14,683 bases of DNA, from the NCBI GenBank assembly GCA_044234005.1, contig JBIIJE010000062.1, positions 1-14,683 on the forward strand. The letters are read 5' to 3'. The notes below the pieces were generated by a model. It made no database searches and was not told the origin of the DNA. It worked only from the letters and a program-made list of their open reading frames with translations. Below are positions 7,386 through 14,410 of the stretch, one piece after another. The DNA is from OLB11 sp044234005 (GTDB taxonomy: Bacteria; Bacteroidota; Bacteroidia; Chitinophagales; Chitinophagaceae). The position numbers and the translations under genes are program-made. Every line of letters starts with the position of its first letter. The stretch's first letter is position 1.

Positions 7386-8567
7386 ATGTTTAAACAAATT
7401 ACACGTACGGTTTGGTTCATTTCCTTAATAAGTTTATTTAATGATTGTAGCAGTGAAATGCTCTACCCTATTTTTCCGCTTTATTTGGCGCAAATTGGTT
7501 ACGGCACGGTGTTCATAGGTTTCATGGAAGGTGTTGCAGAATGTGTAGCAGGGCTTACAAAAATTTACACGGGTAGTTTGTCCGACAAATTCCAAAAGCG
7601 TTTGCCATTTATTCAAGTAGGTTACGCTTTAAGTATATTATCAAAACCAATCATAGGTTTATTACAATATGCCTTCCCAATTTTATTGAGTCGAACATCA
7701 GATAGAATAGGAAAAGGTATTCGTTCAGGTGCGCGTGATGCCATGCTTGGAGATGAGAGCACCTATGAAAATAGAGCCGAGGTATTTGGGTTTCACAGGT
7801 CTATGGATACAATTGGTGCGATAATAGGGCCATTAATCGCGATGCTTTATTTGCATTTTCACCCGGATGATTACAAAACCATATTTTTGATAACGATAGT
7901 ACCCGGTATTTTTGCGTTAGTAATTACATTTTTATTGAAAGATAAAAAAATGGAATCCACACAAGTTAAGACTTCCTACACTGGGTTTTCACATTTCACT
8001 TACCTAAAAAGGGCGCCCAAAGCTTATATTATTTTCTTGATACCCTTGCTTATTTTTTCATTGATCAATAGCAGTGATATGTTTCTTTTATTACGAGCTA
8101 AGGAAATTGGCTTTAGCACTGATAAAACAATTTTTCTTTATTTACTTTTCAATATAGCTTTTGCACTATTTGCCTACCCCATCGGAAAATTGGCTGATAA
8201 ATTTGGCAGAATGAGGATGCTTAAATTTGGGCTTTGTTTGTATGCAATTGCTTACTTTATTTTTGCTAGTGCCGATACTTACTGGGCTATTGTAGTTGGA
8301 TTTATTTTATATGGTTTGTATTACGCGTTTACACAAGGTATCATAAAAACCATTTTTATCTCTTTGGTTCCAGCCAATGAGAAAGCAAGTGCTATTGGCT
8401 TGTATGAGGGTATTAATAGTTTTGGGTTATTGTTCGCCAGTTTTTTTGCAGGTATCATTTGGAATTGGCAAGGTTCTAATTTTTTGTTTTTTACTACTGC
8501 GAGTATCTGCTTTCTGATTGTCTTATGTATGCAGATATTGAATAAAAAATTTAGTATAAAAAAATAA
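7386..8567 (+). CDS. Major facilitator superfamily transporter
   Basis: A complete 393-residue inner-membrane protein with about 12 hydrophobic segments. The MFS motif-A loop appears as GSLSDKFQKR (63-72), and its counterpart in the second half as GKLADKFGRMRML (267-279). A further conserved loop reads SDRIGKGIRSGARDAMLGD (105-123), followed by FGFHRSMDTIGAIIGP (134-149). This is characteristic of a prokaryotic MFS subgroup usually annotated as efflux permeases. The cargo cannot be read from sequence: it could be a drug, a sugar or a small peptide/amino acid. It starts 11 bases after the M28 stop, so it is probably the last gene of that operon. The stop codon lies inside the left arm of a terminator hairpin. 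Confidence 0.9.
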   Translation: MFKQITRTVWFISLISLFNDCSSEMLYPIFPLYLAQIGYGTVFIGFMEGVAECVAGLTKIYTGSLSDKFQKRLPFIQVGYALSILSKPIIGLLQYAFPILLSRTSDRIGKGIRSGARDAMLGDESTYENRAEVFGFHRSMDTIGAIIGPLIAMLYLHFHPDDYKTIFLITIVPGIFALVITFLLKDKKMESTQVKTSYTGFSHFTYLKRAPKAYIIFLIPLLIFSLINSSDMFLLLRAKEIGFSTDKTIFLYLLFNIAFALFAYPIGKLADKFGRMRMLKFGLCLYAIAYFIFASADTYWAIVVGFILYGLYYAFTQGIIKTIFISLVPANEKASAIGLYEGINSFGLLFASFFAGIIWNWQGSNFLFFTTASICFLIVLCMQILNKKFSIKK

Positions 8568-8594
8568 AGCCTTCAGTTACGAAGACTTTATTTT
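8561..8594. terminator. Bidirectional intrinsic terminator
   Basis: AAAATAAAG (8561-8569) pairs with CTTTATTTT (8586-8594) and CTTC (8571-8574) with GAAG (8581-8584), around the loop AGTTAC, with one C/A mismatch. The outer stem is A/T-rich and gives a T-run on both strands. It can end the plus-strand peptidase/MFS transcript and the minus-strand tRNA-His transcript, which converge here. It overlaps the MFS stop codon at 8565-8567. Confidence 0.75.
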
Positions 8595-8602
8595 CATTGA
8601 GG

Positions 8603-8677
8603 GGACCCCGATGGGTCTCGAACCCACGACCCTCAGAACCACAATCTGATGCTCTAACCAACTGAGCTACGAGGTCC
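8603..8677 (-). tRNA. tRNA-His (anticodon GTG)
   Basis: The minus strand folds into a cloverleaf. Acceptor GACCTCG pairs with CGGGGTC with one T-G wobble. The D arm begins TAGCTCAGTTGGTTAGAGC. The anticodon stem TCAGA/TCTGA encloses the loop TTGTGGT, with anticodon GTG. The T arm contains GGGTTCGAGACCC. A G at 8677 (G-1) faces the discriminator C at 8603, the extra pair that is the identity mark of histidine tRNA. The 3' CCA is not encoded. The gene is monocistronic, with its promoter about 12 bases upstream. Confidence 0.96.
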
Positions 8678-8688
8678 ATAAAGGGCAG

Positions 8689-8696
8689 CAAATATA
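8689..8696 (-). promoter_or_regulatory. -7 promoter element of tRNA-His
   Basis: TATATTTG on the minus strand is an exact TAnnTTTG match, ending 11 bases before the first tRNA base (8677). This predicts a 5' leader of only a few nucleotides. No well-spaced -33 TTTG is visible. Confidence 0.55.
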
Positions 8697-8837
8697 GAAC
8701 AAAAAATCAATTTCCCTTCCCATAAATAAATTGTTGTGAGAATTGTCGGCTATAATAAAAATTTGAACCTAGATTATCTCTCACCTGCTAGAATGCTATT
8801 CCATCCTTTCAACAGCAAGACCAAAATTTTAAGTTTG

Positions 8838-9455
8838 TTAGACCTTCATCAAACCCCAGCTTTCTAAGACTTCCATTTCTTGTGCATCATTTAATTGATA
8901 AGTATCATAATGACCTGCTATTTTCTTTTGTCGATAAGCTTCGTATAAAGTAATCGCACAAGCTACCGAAATGTTTAAAGATGAAATCATACCGACTTGG
9001 GGTATAACAAAATTGGCATCACAATATGCTAAAGACTGTGGTGTGATACCTTTTCTTTCATTTCCAAAAACAAAGGCAATCGATTCTGTTAAGTTTAATT
9101 CATATAAATTCAGTGCATTCTTACTTAAATGTGTCGAATAAATATTTTTGTACCTAGCACGTAAATGTTTAAAACATTCATCTACATCTTGAAATTGATT
9201 CACTTTAACCCACTTATTTGCACTTGCGCTCGTTTGCTCATCGAAATATTTATATTTATGAGATTGGGTGTTTAAGACATAGATTTCATTGATACCAACC
9301 GCATCACAAGTTCGCATTACGGCCGCGATATTATGAGGATCACCTACATTTTCTATGACAATTGTAATTTTCGCTTGTCGCTTTGCCAAGACACACGATA
9401 CCTTCTCATTCCTTTCTGCACTTAAAGGTGTGCCTAACTTATTCTTTAAATTCAT
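8838..9455 (-). CDS. trmH: SpoU/SPOUT RNA 2'-O-methyltransferase, TrmH-like
   Basis: A complete 205-residue SPOUT methyltransferase. TrmH transfers a methyl group from S-adenosylmethionine to the 2'-OH of G18 in the tRNA D-loop. Three trefoil-knot motifs are present: motif 1 NIAAVMRTCDAVG (42-54) with the catalytic Arg48, motif 2 FVFGNERKGIT (128-138), and motif 3 IPQVGMISSLNISVACAI (151-168). An N-terminal VLAKRQAKITIVIENV matches TrmH rather than RlmB or TrmL. The tail is short: it ends about 25 residues after motif 3 and lacks the long C-terminal extension of E. coli TrmH. The start follows a promoter-like -7 box by only four bases. It is divergent from rho and follows the tRNA-His gene on the same strand. 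Class is certain; G18 specificity is inferred from similarity. Confidence 0.88.
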   Translation of the reverse strand: MNLKNKLGTPLSAERNEKVSCVLAKRQAKITIVIENVGDPHNIAAVMRTCDAVGINEIYVLNTQSHKYKYFDEQTSASANKWVKVNQFQDVDECFKHLRARYKNIYSTHLSKNALNLYELNLTESIAFVFGNERKGITPQSLAYCDANFVIPQVGMISSLNISVACAITLYEAYRQKKIAGHYDTYQLNDAQEMEVLESWGLMKV

Positions 9456-9459
9456 GTTA

Positions 9460-9492
9460 CAAAACTAATTATTGAATTAAAACAAAATCAAA
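9460..9492 (-). promoter_or_regulatory. trmH promoter, predicted leaderless transcript
   Basis: On the minus strand TTTG (9492-9489) and TAGTTTTG (9467-9460) are 21 bases apart, a good Bacteroidota -33/-7 pair. Only TAAC separates the -7 box from the trmH ATG at 9455, so the transcript should begin at or within a few bases of the start codon. Confidence 0.55.
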
Positions 9493-9538
9493 TTTTTGAC
9501 AATTGGAATTATTCTAATTAAAAAATATTTTGCTATTT

Positions 9539-9546
9539 TATATTTG
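9539..9546 (+). promoter_or_regulatory. -7 promoter element of rho
   Basis: TATATTTG matches TAnnTTTG exactly. Transcription would begin near 9552, about 130 bases ahead of the rho ATG. A -33 TTTG at a normal distance is not evident. Confidence 0.5.
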
Positions 9547-9551
9547 TAGCG

Positions 9552-9684
9552 TAATGTTGCAATGGAAATGTCATCGCGAGAACTTTGATTTTCACAAATC
9601 TCCTGATTTTTCTTCCCAAAAATTTTATTTACAAATTTATTTTCATTTAAATTCTTTCGTTATTAAACGAACCTCTTTTCAAAT
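9552..9684 (+). promoter_or_regulatory. rho 5' leader, possible autoregulatory rut-like region
   Basis: The predicted leader holds two small hairpins: GATTT/AAATC at 9587-9600, and TTCGTT/AACGAA with loop ATTA at 9656-9671, fourteen bases before the ATG. Between 9601 and 9684 there are 15 C but only 3 G, the C-rich, G-poor, unstructured composition that Rho binds. Autogenous attenuation of rho through its leader is known in E. coli; here it is inferred from composition only. Confidence 0.35.
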
Positions 9685-11538
9685 ATGAGTTTTGATATTT
9701 TACAACTGAACGATATGATTGTTCCGGAATTAGCTGATATAGCAAAAAAATTAAAGGTAAATGAACCAAATACAGGCGACAAGCAAGCACTTATTTATCA
9801 AATATTAGATGCACAAGCCTTACACGATGCAAAAAATGTTCAGACTACAGAAAATCCTAATGTAAAAATTGCCAAACCGAAAAAAGTTGCCGCAGCCAAA
9901 AAAGAGAAGGTGGTCGCACCCCAAAAAGAGGCAAGCGAAGCAATAAAACCTAAGAAAACTGAAAAAGTAGCGATATCGAATAGCTCGATTGAGCCAATTA
10001 AACCAAAAGTAAAAAAGGCGACTCCTAAAAAAGATACGAATGCCCCTATCTCTGAAAAAGAAATAGTTATACCTAAAATTGAATCTGTTTCTCAAACTGA
10101 ATCTTTCCCAAAAGAAATTCAACATAAGACTGCGCCTAAAGAAATTAATCAAACTGAGAAACCAACTCAAAATATCGATCGTGTAATTGCAAAATTAAAC
10201 GAGCAACATGCCGCTGAAATGGCAGCAAAAGCGCTAGCTAATAGACGTATTGAAGCAGAGGCGCAAAAAGTTAATAAAAGTATTGATGCCGACAGAACGA
10301 TTGCACCCACTTCAAAATCTGAATCTCAAGCACAAGAAATTTCACCGAACCCTCAACAAAATAATTTTGTACAACCTGAAAAAGAATTTATCCCTAAAAA
10401 AATTCCGAAGTTTAATTTAGAGTTTGATGGACAAATTGATACAGAAGGTGTACTTGAACTTATGCCAGATGGATATGGTTTTTTACGCTCTAGTGATTAC
10501 AACTATCTAACCTCACCCGATGATGTCTATGTTTCACATGCACAAGTTAAAGTTTTTGGATTAAAAACAGGCGATACGGTTACGGGCACAGTTAGACCGC
10601 CTAAAGAAGGTGAAAAATATTTTGCACTACTTAAAGTAAATACAATCAATGCGAAGTCGCCAGACGAAATTCGCGACCGTGTACCCTACGATTATTTAAC
10701 GCCTCTCTTTCCTTATGAAAAATTAAATCTTTGTACCACCCCTAATAATTTTAGTACACGTATTATGGATTTGTTTTGTCCAATTGGGAAAGGTCAACGT
10801 GGATTAATTGTGGCTCAACCCAAGACAGGTAAAACCATGCTATTGAAGGAAGTGGCTAATGCTATTGCTGAAAATCATCCTGAGTGTTATTTAATGATAG
10901 TACTTGTAGATGAACGTCCTGAGGAAGTTACGGACATGGAAAGAAGCGTAAAAGCTGAAGTAATTTCTTCTACATTTGATGAACCCGCTGAGAAGCACGT
11001 AAAAGTTTCTGCTTTAGCATTGCAAAAAGCAAAACGTTTAGTAGAAGTAGGTCATGATGTAGTCATCCTATTAGATAGTATTACACGTTTGGCGCGAGCT
11101 CATAATACAACTGCACCTTCATCTGGCAAGGTATTAAGTGGTGGTGTCGAAGCCAACGCAATGCAAAAACCGAAACAATTTTTTGGTGCAGCTCGGAAAA
11201 TTGAGAATGGTGGTTCTTTAACCATTTTGGCAACAGCTTTAATTGATACTGGAAGTAAAATGGATGAAGTTATTTTTGAAGAATTTAAAGGTACAGGTAA
11301 TATGGAATTACAGTTAGATCGTCGATTAGCCAATAAGCGTATTTATCCAGCAATTGACATTTTATCTTCATCCACACGTCGCGATGATTTATTATTGGGC
11401 AAAGAAGTGATGAACAAATTATACATTTTGCGCAAACATATTGGCGATATGACTCCCGAGGAAACGATGAACTTTATTTTGATGCAAATGCGCTCCACAA
11501 AAAGTAATGAAGAATTTTTAGCAACCATGAATAAATAA
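9685..11538 (+). CDS. rho: Transcription termination factor Rho with long charged insertion
   Basis: A complete 617-residue Rho, the hexameric RNA-dependent ATPase that terminates untranslated transcripts. Residues 1-50 form the N-terminal Rho helical domain (LNDMIVPELADIAKKLKV). Residues about 51-240 are an insertion rich in K, E, P, Q and A, with a helical stretch at 163-200, predicted to be mostly disordered. The cold-shock RNA-binding domain follows (GYGFLRSSDYNYL, 263-275). The ATPase core has Walker A AQPKTGKT (377-384), Walker B VVILLDSITR (459-468), the Q-loop region SGGVEANAMQKPKQFFGAARK (485-505) and the R-loop near FKGTGNMELQLDRRLANKR (534-552). E. coli Rho is about 420 residues; similar insertions occur in Bacteroidota and Actinobacteria Rho and can affect RNA binding. 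It is divergent from trmH and 37 bases upstream of the next gene. Confidence 0.97.
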   Translation: MSFDILQLNDMIVPELADIAKKLKVNEPNTGDKQALIYQILDAQALHDAKNVQTTENPNVKIAKPKKVAAAKKEKVVAPQKEASEAIKPKKTEKVAISNSSIEPIKPKVKKATPKKDTNAPISEKEIVIPKIESVSQTESFPKEIQHKTAPKEINQTEKPTQNIDRVIAKLNEQHAAEMAAKALANRRIEAEAQKVNKSIDADRTIAPTSKSESQAQEISPNPQQNNFVQPEKEFIPKKIPKFNLEFDGQIDTEGVLELMPDGYGFLRSSDYNYLTSPDDVYVSHAQVKVFGLKTGDTVTGTVRPPKEGEKYFALLKVNTINAKSPDEIRDRVPYDYLTPLFPYEKLNLCTTPNNFSTRIMDLFCPIGKGQRGLIVAQPKTGKTMLLKEVANAIAENHPECYLMIVLVDERPEEVTDMERSVKAEVISSTFDEPAEKHVKVSALALQKAKRLVEVGHDVVILLDSITRLARAHNTTAPSSGKVLSGGVEANAMQKPKQFFGAARKIENGGSLTILATALIDTGSKMDEVIFEEFKGTGNMELQLDRRLANKRIYPAIDILSSSTRRDDLLLGKEVMNKLYILRKHIGDMTPEETMNFILMQMRSTKSNEEFLATMNK

Positions 11539-11550
11539 AATATTTTTTCC

Positions 11551-11558
11551 TACCTTTC
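11551..11558 (+). promoter_or_regulatory. Weak candidate -7 element before the gene at 11576
   Basis: TACCTTTC differs from TAnnTTTG only at the last base and would start transcription about 12 bases before the ATG. No terminator is visible after rho, so read-through is an alternative source of expression. Confidence 0.25.
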
Positions 11559-11575
11559 AGTTTTAAAAATTAGGT

Positions 11576-13339
11576 ATGAAGAAATCTCTATTATTATTAT
11601 TCCTTTGCTCCGTATTTGCATTGTCAAGTTCGGCTTATTATCCGAAAAGAAAAAATACGATTACGTTAGTGAATGTAGGCCCGAATATTCCTAACTACAA
11701 ATTGATGGTTGTATTTAACGGGGCTACATTTATATCAAGCAACTTATTAAAGCCCACGTTTGCAGATGTTCGTTTCTCGACAGACTCAACATGCCCTGTA
11801 ACTTTTCTAAACCACTACATTGAACGAATTCAAGCGGGTGTTGGCACTATATGGGTTGATTTGCCTGCTTTGCAAGCTGGTACAAGTAAAATTTACATGT
11901 ATTTTGGTGATAATAACGCAGTTACGACAAGTAATATCAATAACGTTTTCCCGAATCGCTACATATTAGAAACAGGAACAGTTGATACGCTAGCTGGGAT
12001 ACAAAATTATGATTGGTTCGAAGTGAAAATTGGAGCCACTTTAAGACTTACTCAAAGTGATATATTAACCGTAAACGCAACTCGAATAAAGATTGATGGT
12101 GTGGTAGATGGTATCGGTAAAGGATATTCAAAAGGCAGTACTTCGAACTCAAATGGTAATGGACCGGGAGGTGGTACTTTTTCGCCGCTTCCAGCAAATG
12201 CGGGAGCCGGTGGTGGTAGCTATGGCGGTGTTGGCGGAACGGGTGGCTTTGATGCAGGCGATAGTCCAGGTGCTGGTGGACCTACTTATGGCACAGCGAT
12301 TGGACTAGATATAGATTTTGGAAGTGCAGGAGGTTCTTCTTCAAATTTAGCAGGTGGTAACGGTGGTGGAGCTATTCGCCTAAATGCAAAAACATTTTTA
12401 AGTGTATCTGGCACTGTAACTATGACGGGTCAAGCAGGTGCAACGCCTATATTAACCTCATCTTTGGGCGGCGGCGGAGGTGCAGGTGGTTGTATCCTTA
12501 TGCTTTCAGACAATATTGAGATTGCAGCAGGTGCGAATTTATGGGCAATTGGTGGAAATGGTAGCGATTTCTTAGCGACACCACCTAACGATATTAAAGA
12601 TGGCGGAGGCGGCGGCGGAGGCGGCCGTATTAAATATTTCTATGGTAAGACACTTTCTACGGCTGGCGCATTAGTATTAACGAGCGGCGGTGTTGGTGGC
12701 AAAAACGGGAATATAGCCATTGGAGCCAATGGCGCTACTGGAACTGTAAATCAAGTATTAGATAATCCATATGCAAATTATACATCTACTTCCATAATAT
12801 CTTACATACCATGTTTCCCTTTACCTGTTAATTTTCTTTCTTTCGATGTGAGCAAAACAGACAAAAATCAGGTTTCAATAAATTGGGTAACCGAAAATGA
12901 ACAGAACGTTTCTCATTATGAAATTGAGCAATCTACAGACGCAGTTAATTTTAGGAAAATTGGAATTATTTCTTCGGTTAATACAACCTCGAAACACGCT
13001 TATAAATTTGTAGATGAAAATCCACAAACTGGTGTAAACTACTATCGATTAAAACAACTCGATTTAGATGGTAAATTTAATTATACAGAAATCGAAAGTG
13101 CACGAATAGGTCAATTGGAAGAGTTAAATGTGTTTCCAAATCCTGCCACATCTACACTTTCAATATCTATCAATAATTTCAAAAACATTGGTGATTTAAA
13201 AATTCTTAATGGACTTGGTCAGTTAGTTAAATCGATGCCAATCAATAATTATCAAGTTGAAATAAATATCCAAGATTTACCAAATGGTATTTATTATGTT
13301 TCTTATAACGGGAATAAATCAAAATTCATAAAACAATAA
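11576..13339 (+). CDS. T9SS-secreted glycine-rich protein with DUF2341-like N-terminus
   Basis: A complete 587-residue secreted protein. A signal peptide covers about 1-20. Residues 25-115 resemble the DUF2341 beta-sandwich: YKLMVVFNGA, FADVRFSTD and IWVDLPALQAGTSKIYMYFGD. Residues 150-395 are very glycine-rich, with GGG runs and eight consecutive glycines at 343-350, alternating with hydrophobic strands (IRLNAKTFLSVSGTVTM), which suggests a repetitive beta or beta-helical region. Residues 415-510 look like a fibronectin-like module common before sorting domains (PLPVNFLSFDVSK through YYRLKQLDLDGKF). The tail is a type A T9SS sorting domain with FPNPATSTLSI (520-530) and LPNGIYYVSY (568-577), ending in a basic KSKFIKQ. 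It should cross the outer membrane and be attached to or released from the surface. Function is unknown; an adhesin or matrix role is a guess. Confidence 0.9.
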   Translation: MKKSLLLLFLCSVFALSSSAYYPKRKNTITLVNVGPNIPNYKLMVVFNGATFISSNLLKPTFADVRFSTDSTCPVTFLNHYIERIQAGVGTIWVDLPALQAGTSKIYMYFGDNNAVTTSNINNVFPNRYILETGTVDTLAGIQNYDWFEVKIGATLRLTQSDILTVNATRIKIDGVVDGIGKGYSKGSTSNSNGNGPGGGTFSPLPANAGAGGGSYGGVGGTGGFDAGDSPGAGGPTYGTAIGLDIDFGSAGGSSSNLAGGNGGGAIRLNAKTFLSVSGTVTMTGQAGATPILTSSLGGGGGAGGCILMLSDNIEIAAGANLWAIGGNGSDFLATPPNDIKDGGGGGGGGRIKYFYGKTLSTAGALVLTSGGVGGKNGNIAIGANGATGTVNQVLDNPYANYTSTSIISYIPCFPLPVNFLSFDVSKTDKNQVSINWVTENEQNVSHYEIEQSTDAVNFRKIGIISSVNTTSKHAYKFVDENPQTGVNYYRLKQLDLDGKFNYTEIESARIGQLEELNVFPNPATSTLSISINNFKNIGDLKILNGLGQLVKSMPINNYQVEINIQDLPNGIYYVSYNGNKSKFIKQ

Positions 13340-13365
13340 ATTGAAACAAACAACAAAACTTAAAG

Positions 13366-13393
13366 AGGTTGAATTGATTTCAACCTTTTTTTT
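13366..13393 (+). terminator. Intrinsic terminator of the glycine-rich T9SS protein gene
   Basis: AGGTTGAA (13366-13373) pairs with TTCAACCT (13379-13386) around TTGAT, followed by a T-run to 13393. It lies 27 bases past the stop at 13339 and separates that gene from rpsT. Confidence 0.85.
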
Positions 13394-13448
13394 GACAAGT
13401 TTTTTACTTTTAATCGAAAATAAATGAGTATTTATTTGCAAAAAAGTA

Positions 13449-13456
13449 TATATTTG
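13449..13456 (+). promoter_or_regulatory. -7 promoter element of rpsT
   Basis: TATATTTG is an exact TAnnTTTG match. Transcription would start near 13461, giving a leader of about 13 bases. A TTTG at 13435-13438 is too close to be a normal -33 box. Confidence 0.55.
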
Positions 13457-13473
13457 CACCTCAAAATTTTATA

Positions 13474-13797
13474 ATGGCTAATCACAAAGCGACCAAGAAA
13501 GATACACGACAAGCAAACGCAAGAAGAGACCGTAATCGTTATCATGGCAAAACTACACGTAATGCAATGAGAGATTTAATGGCGATTACTGTAGATACAG
13601 AAGCAAATGATAAATTACCTAAGGTAGTAGCTATGCTTGATAAATTAGCTAAGAAGAATATCATCCATAAAAAGAAAGCATCAAATTTGAAATCGGCATT
13701 GGCTAAAAAAGTAAATGCATTAGCTAACCCTGTTGAAAAAGTTGTTGTGAGAAAAGCTGCTAAAAAGGCAACACCGAAGAAAACTTCCAAGAAATAA
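13474..13797 (+). CDS. rpsT: 30S ribosomal protein S20, extended C-terminus
   Basis: A complete 107-residue S20, a primary 16S rRNA-binding protein of the small subunit. The N-terminus MANHKATKKDTRQANARRDR followed by NRYHGKTTRNAMRDL, and the segment MLDKLAKKNIIHKKKASNLKSALAKKVNALA (54-84), are the conserved S20 helices in the Bacteroidota form. S20 usually ends near residue 84-88. Here residues 85-107 add a lysine/alanine tail (VVRKAAKKATPKKTSKK) that may make extra rRNA contacts. It is a single-gene unit with its own promoter and terminator, and codon use matches its neighbours. Confidence 0.97.
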   Translation: MANHKATKKDTRQANARRDRNRYHGKTTRNAMRDLMAITVDTEANDKLPKVVAMLDKLAKKNIIHKKKASNLKSALAKKVNALANPVEKVVVRKAAKKATPKKTSKK

Positions 13798-13818
13798 TAA
13801 GAATCAATCTTTTTATAT

Positions 13819-13846
13819 AACCTCTGCCCATGCAGAGGTTTTTTTT
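13819..13846 (+). terminator. rpsT intrinsic terminator
   Basis: A perfect 9-bp stem, AACCTCTGC (13819-13827) with GCAGAGGTT (13832-13840), closes a CCAT loop and runs into eight T residues to 13846. It lies 21 bases after the rpsT stop codon. Confidence 0.92.
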
Positions 13847-14410
13847 GCAAGCTAAATCTCGGCTTAAGATTTGCTTTAAGCAATTCCAACCTAGAAAGCC
13901 CACGAAGTTTTAATCACGGGTATGTACCACAGAGCAAGATTTGGAAACAAAATCGGGTCTTCCTCGAATCGGCATTCAAAAATCTAAAATTCTTACCTCA
14001 TTTTGATCTTTGCAATAAAATTAAAATTTCACTTGCTTAACAGATATTGCACAAAAACAAAACCTGGGTTGAAAGCTAGCCAATCGTCTTAAGTCTAGGG
14101 TTAATTAGAGTATTTCGAATCCGTTACTTATTCAGCAATTTCTTAATACATTTCGATTATAACTTATTAAATAAAATTAAATAATTGGCATGACTATTGT
14201 TAACAGTAACATGTTGTTTTTAAGTATTTTATAAAGGCAATTTTATGCTATTTATAACTTTTTGACAATTAAATGAAATTTGAATACTTGAGTTTGAAAA
14301 ATAAAATAGATTTGTTTATATGTTCAAGTCATAAAAAATATAACGAATAATTGCACGAGTAACTACTATACCTAGCAAAAGAGATCGTTAAAATTATAGA
14401 CTGACCTATC
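13847..14410. other. Long intergenic region without a supported gene
   Basis: About 560 bases with stops in all frames and no RNA family I recognise. A small hairpin GCTTAA/TTAAGC lies near 13862-13881. The part 13890-13975 is less AT-rich than the rest and holds a 30-codon open stretch without ATG on the minus strand (13983-13894). The remainder is AT-rich and contains an imperfect palindrome at 14195-14208 and the promoter-like box at 14307. Confidence 0.6.
14307..14314 (+). promoter_or_regulatory. -7 promoter element for the gene at 14411
   Basis: TAGATTTG matches TAnnTTTG exactly. A TTG at 14288-14290 lies 16 bases upstream and a TTTG at 14279-14282 lies 24 bases upstream. A start near 14320 would give a leader of about 90 bases. 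Confidence 0.4.

Noticed and set aside
9820..10170. Minus-strand 116-residue frame rich in F, R and N
   Set aside because: It is antisense to the lysine/glutamate-rich insertion of rho and has no homology-like pattern or promoter.
12108..12308. Plus-strand 66-residue frame inside the glycine-rich region
   Set aside because: It is a shifted reading of the GG-rich coding repeats, with no signals of its own.
13542..13889. Minus-strand 115-residue frame
   Set aside because: It is antisense to rpsT and runs through the rpsT terminator hairpin.
14101..14410. Possible structured non-coding RNA in the AT-rich gap
   Set aside because: No conserved RNA motif, stable GC-containing hairpin or terminator is visible, so an RNA gene cannot be supported.
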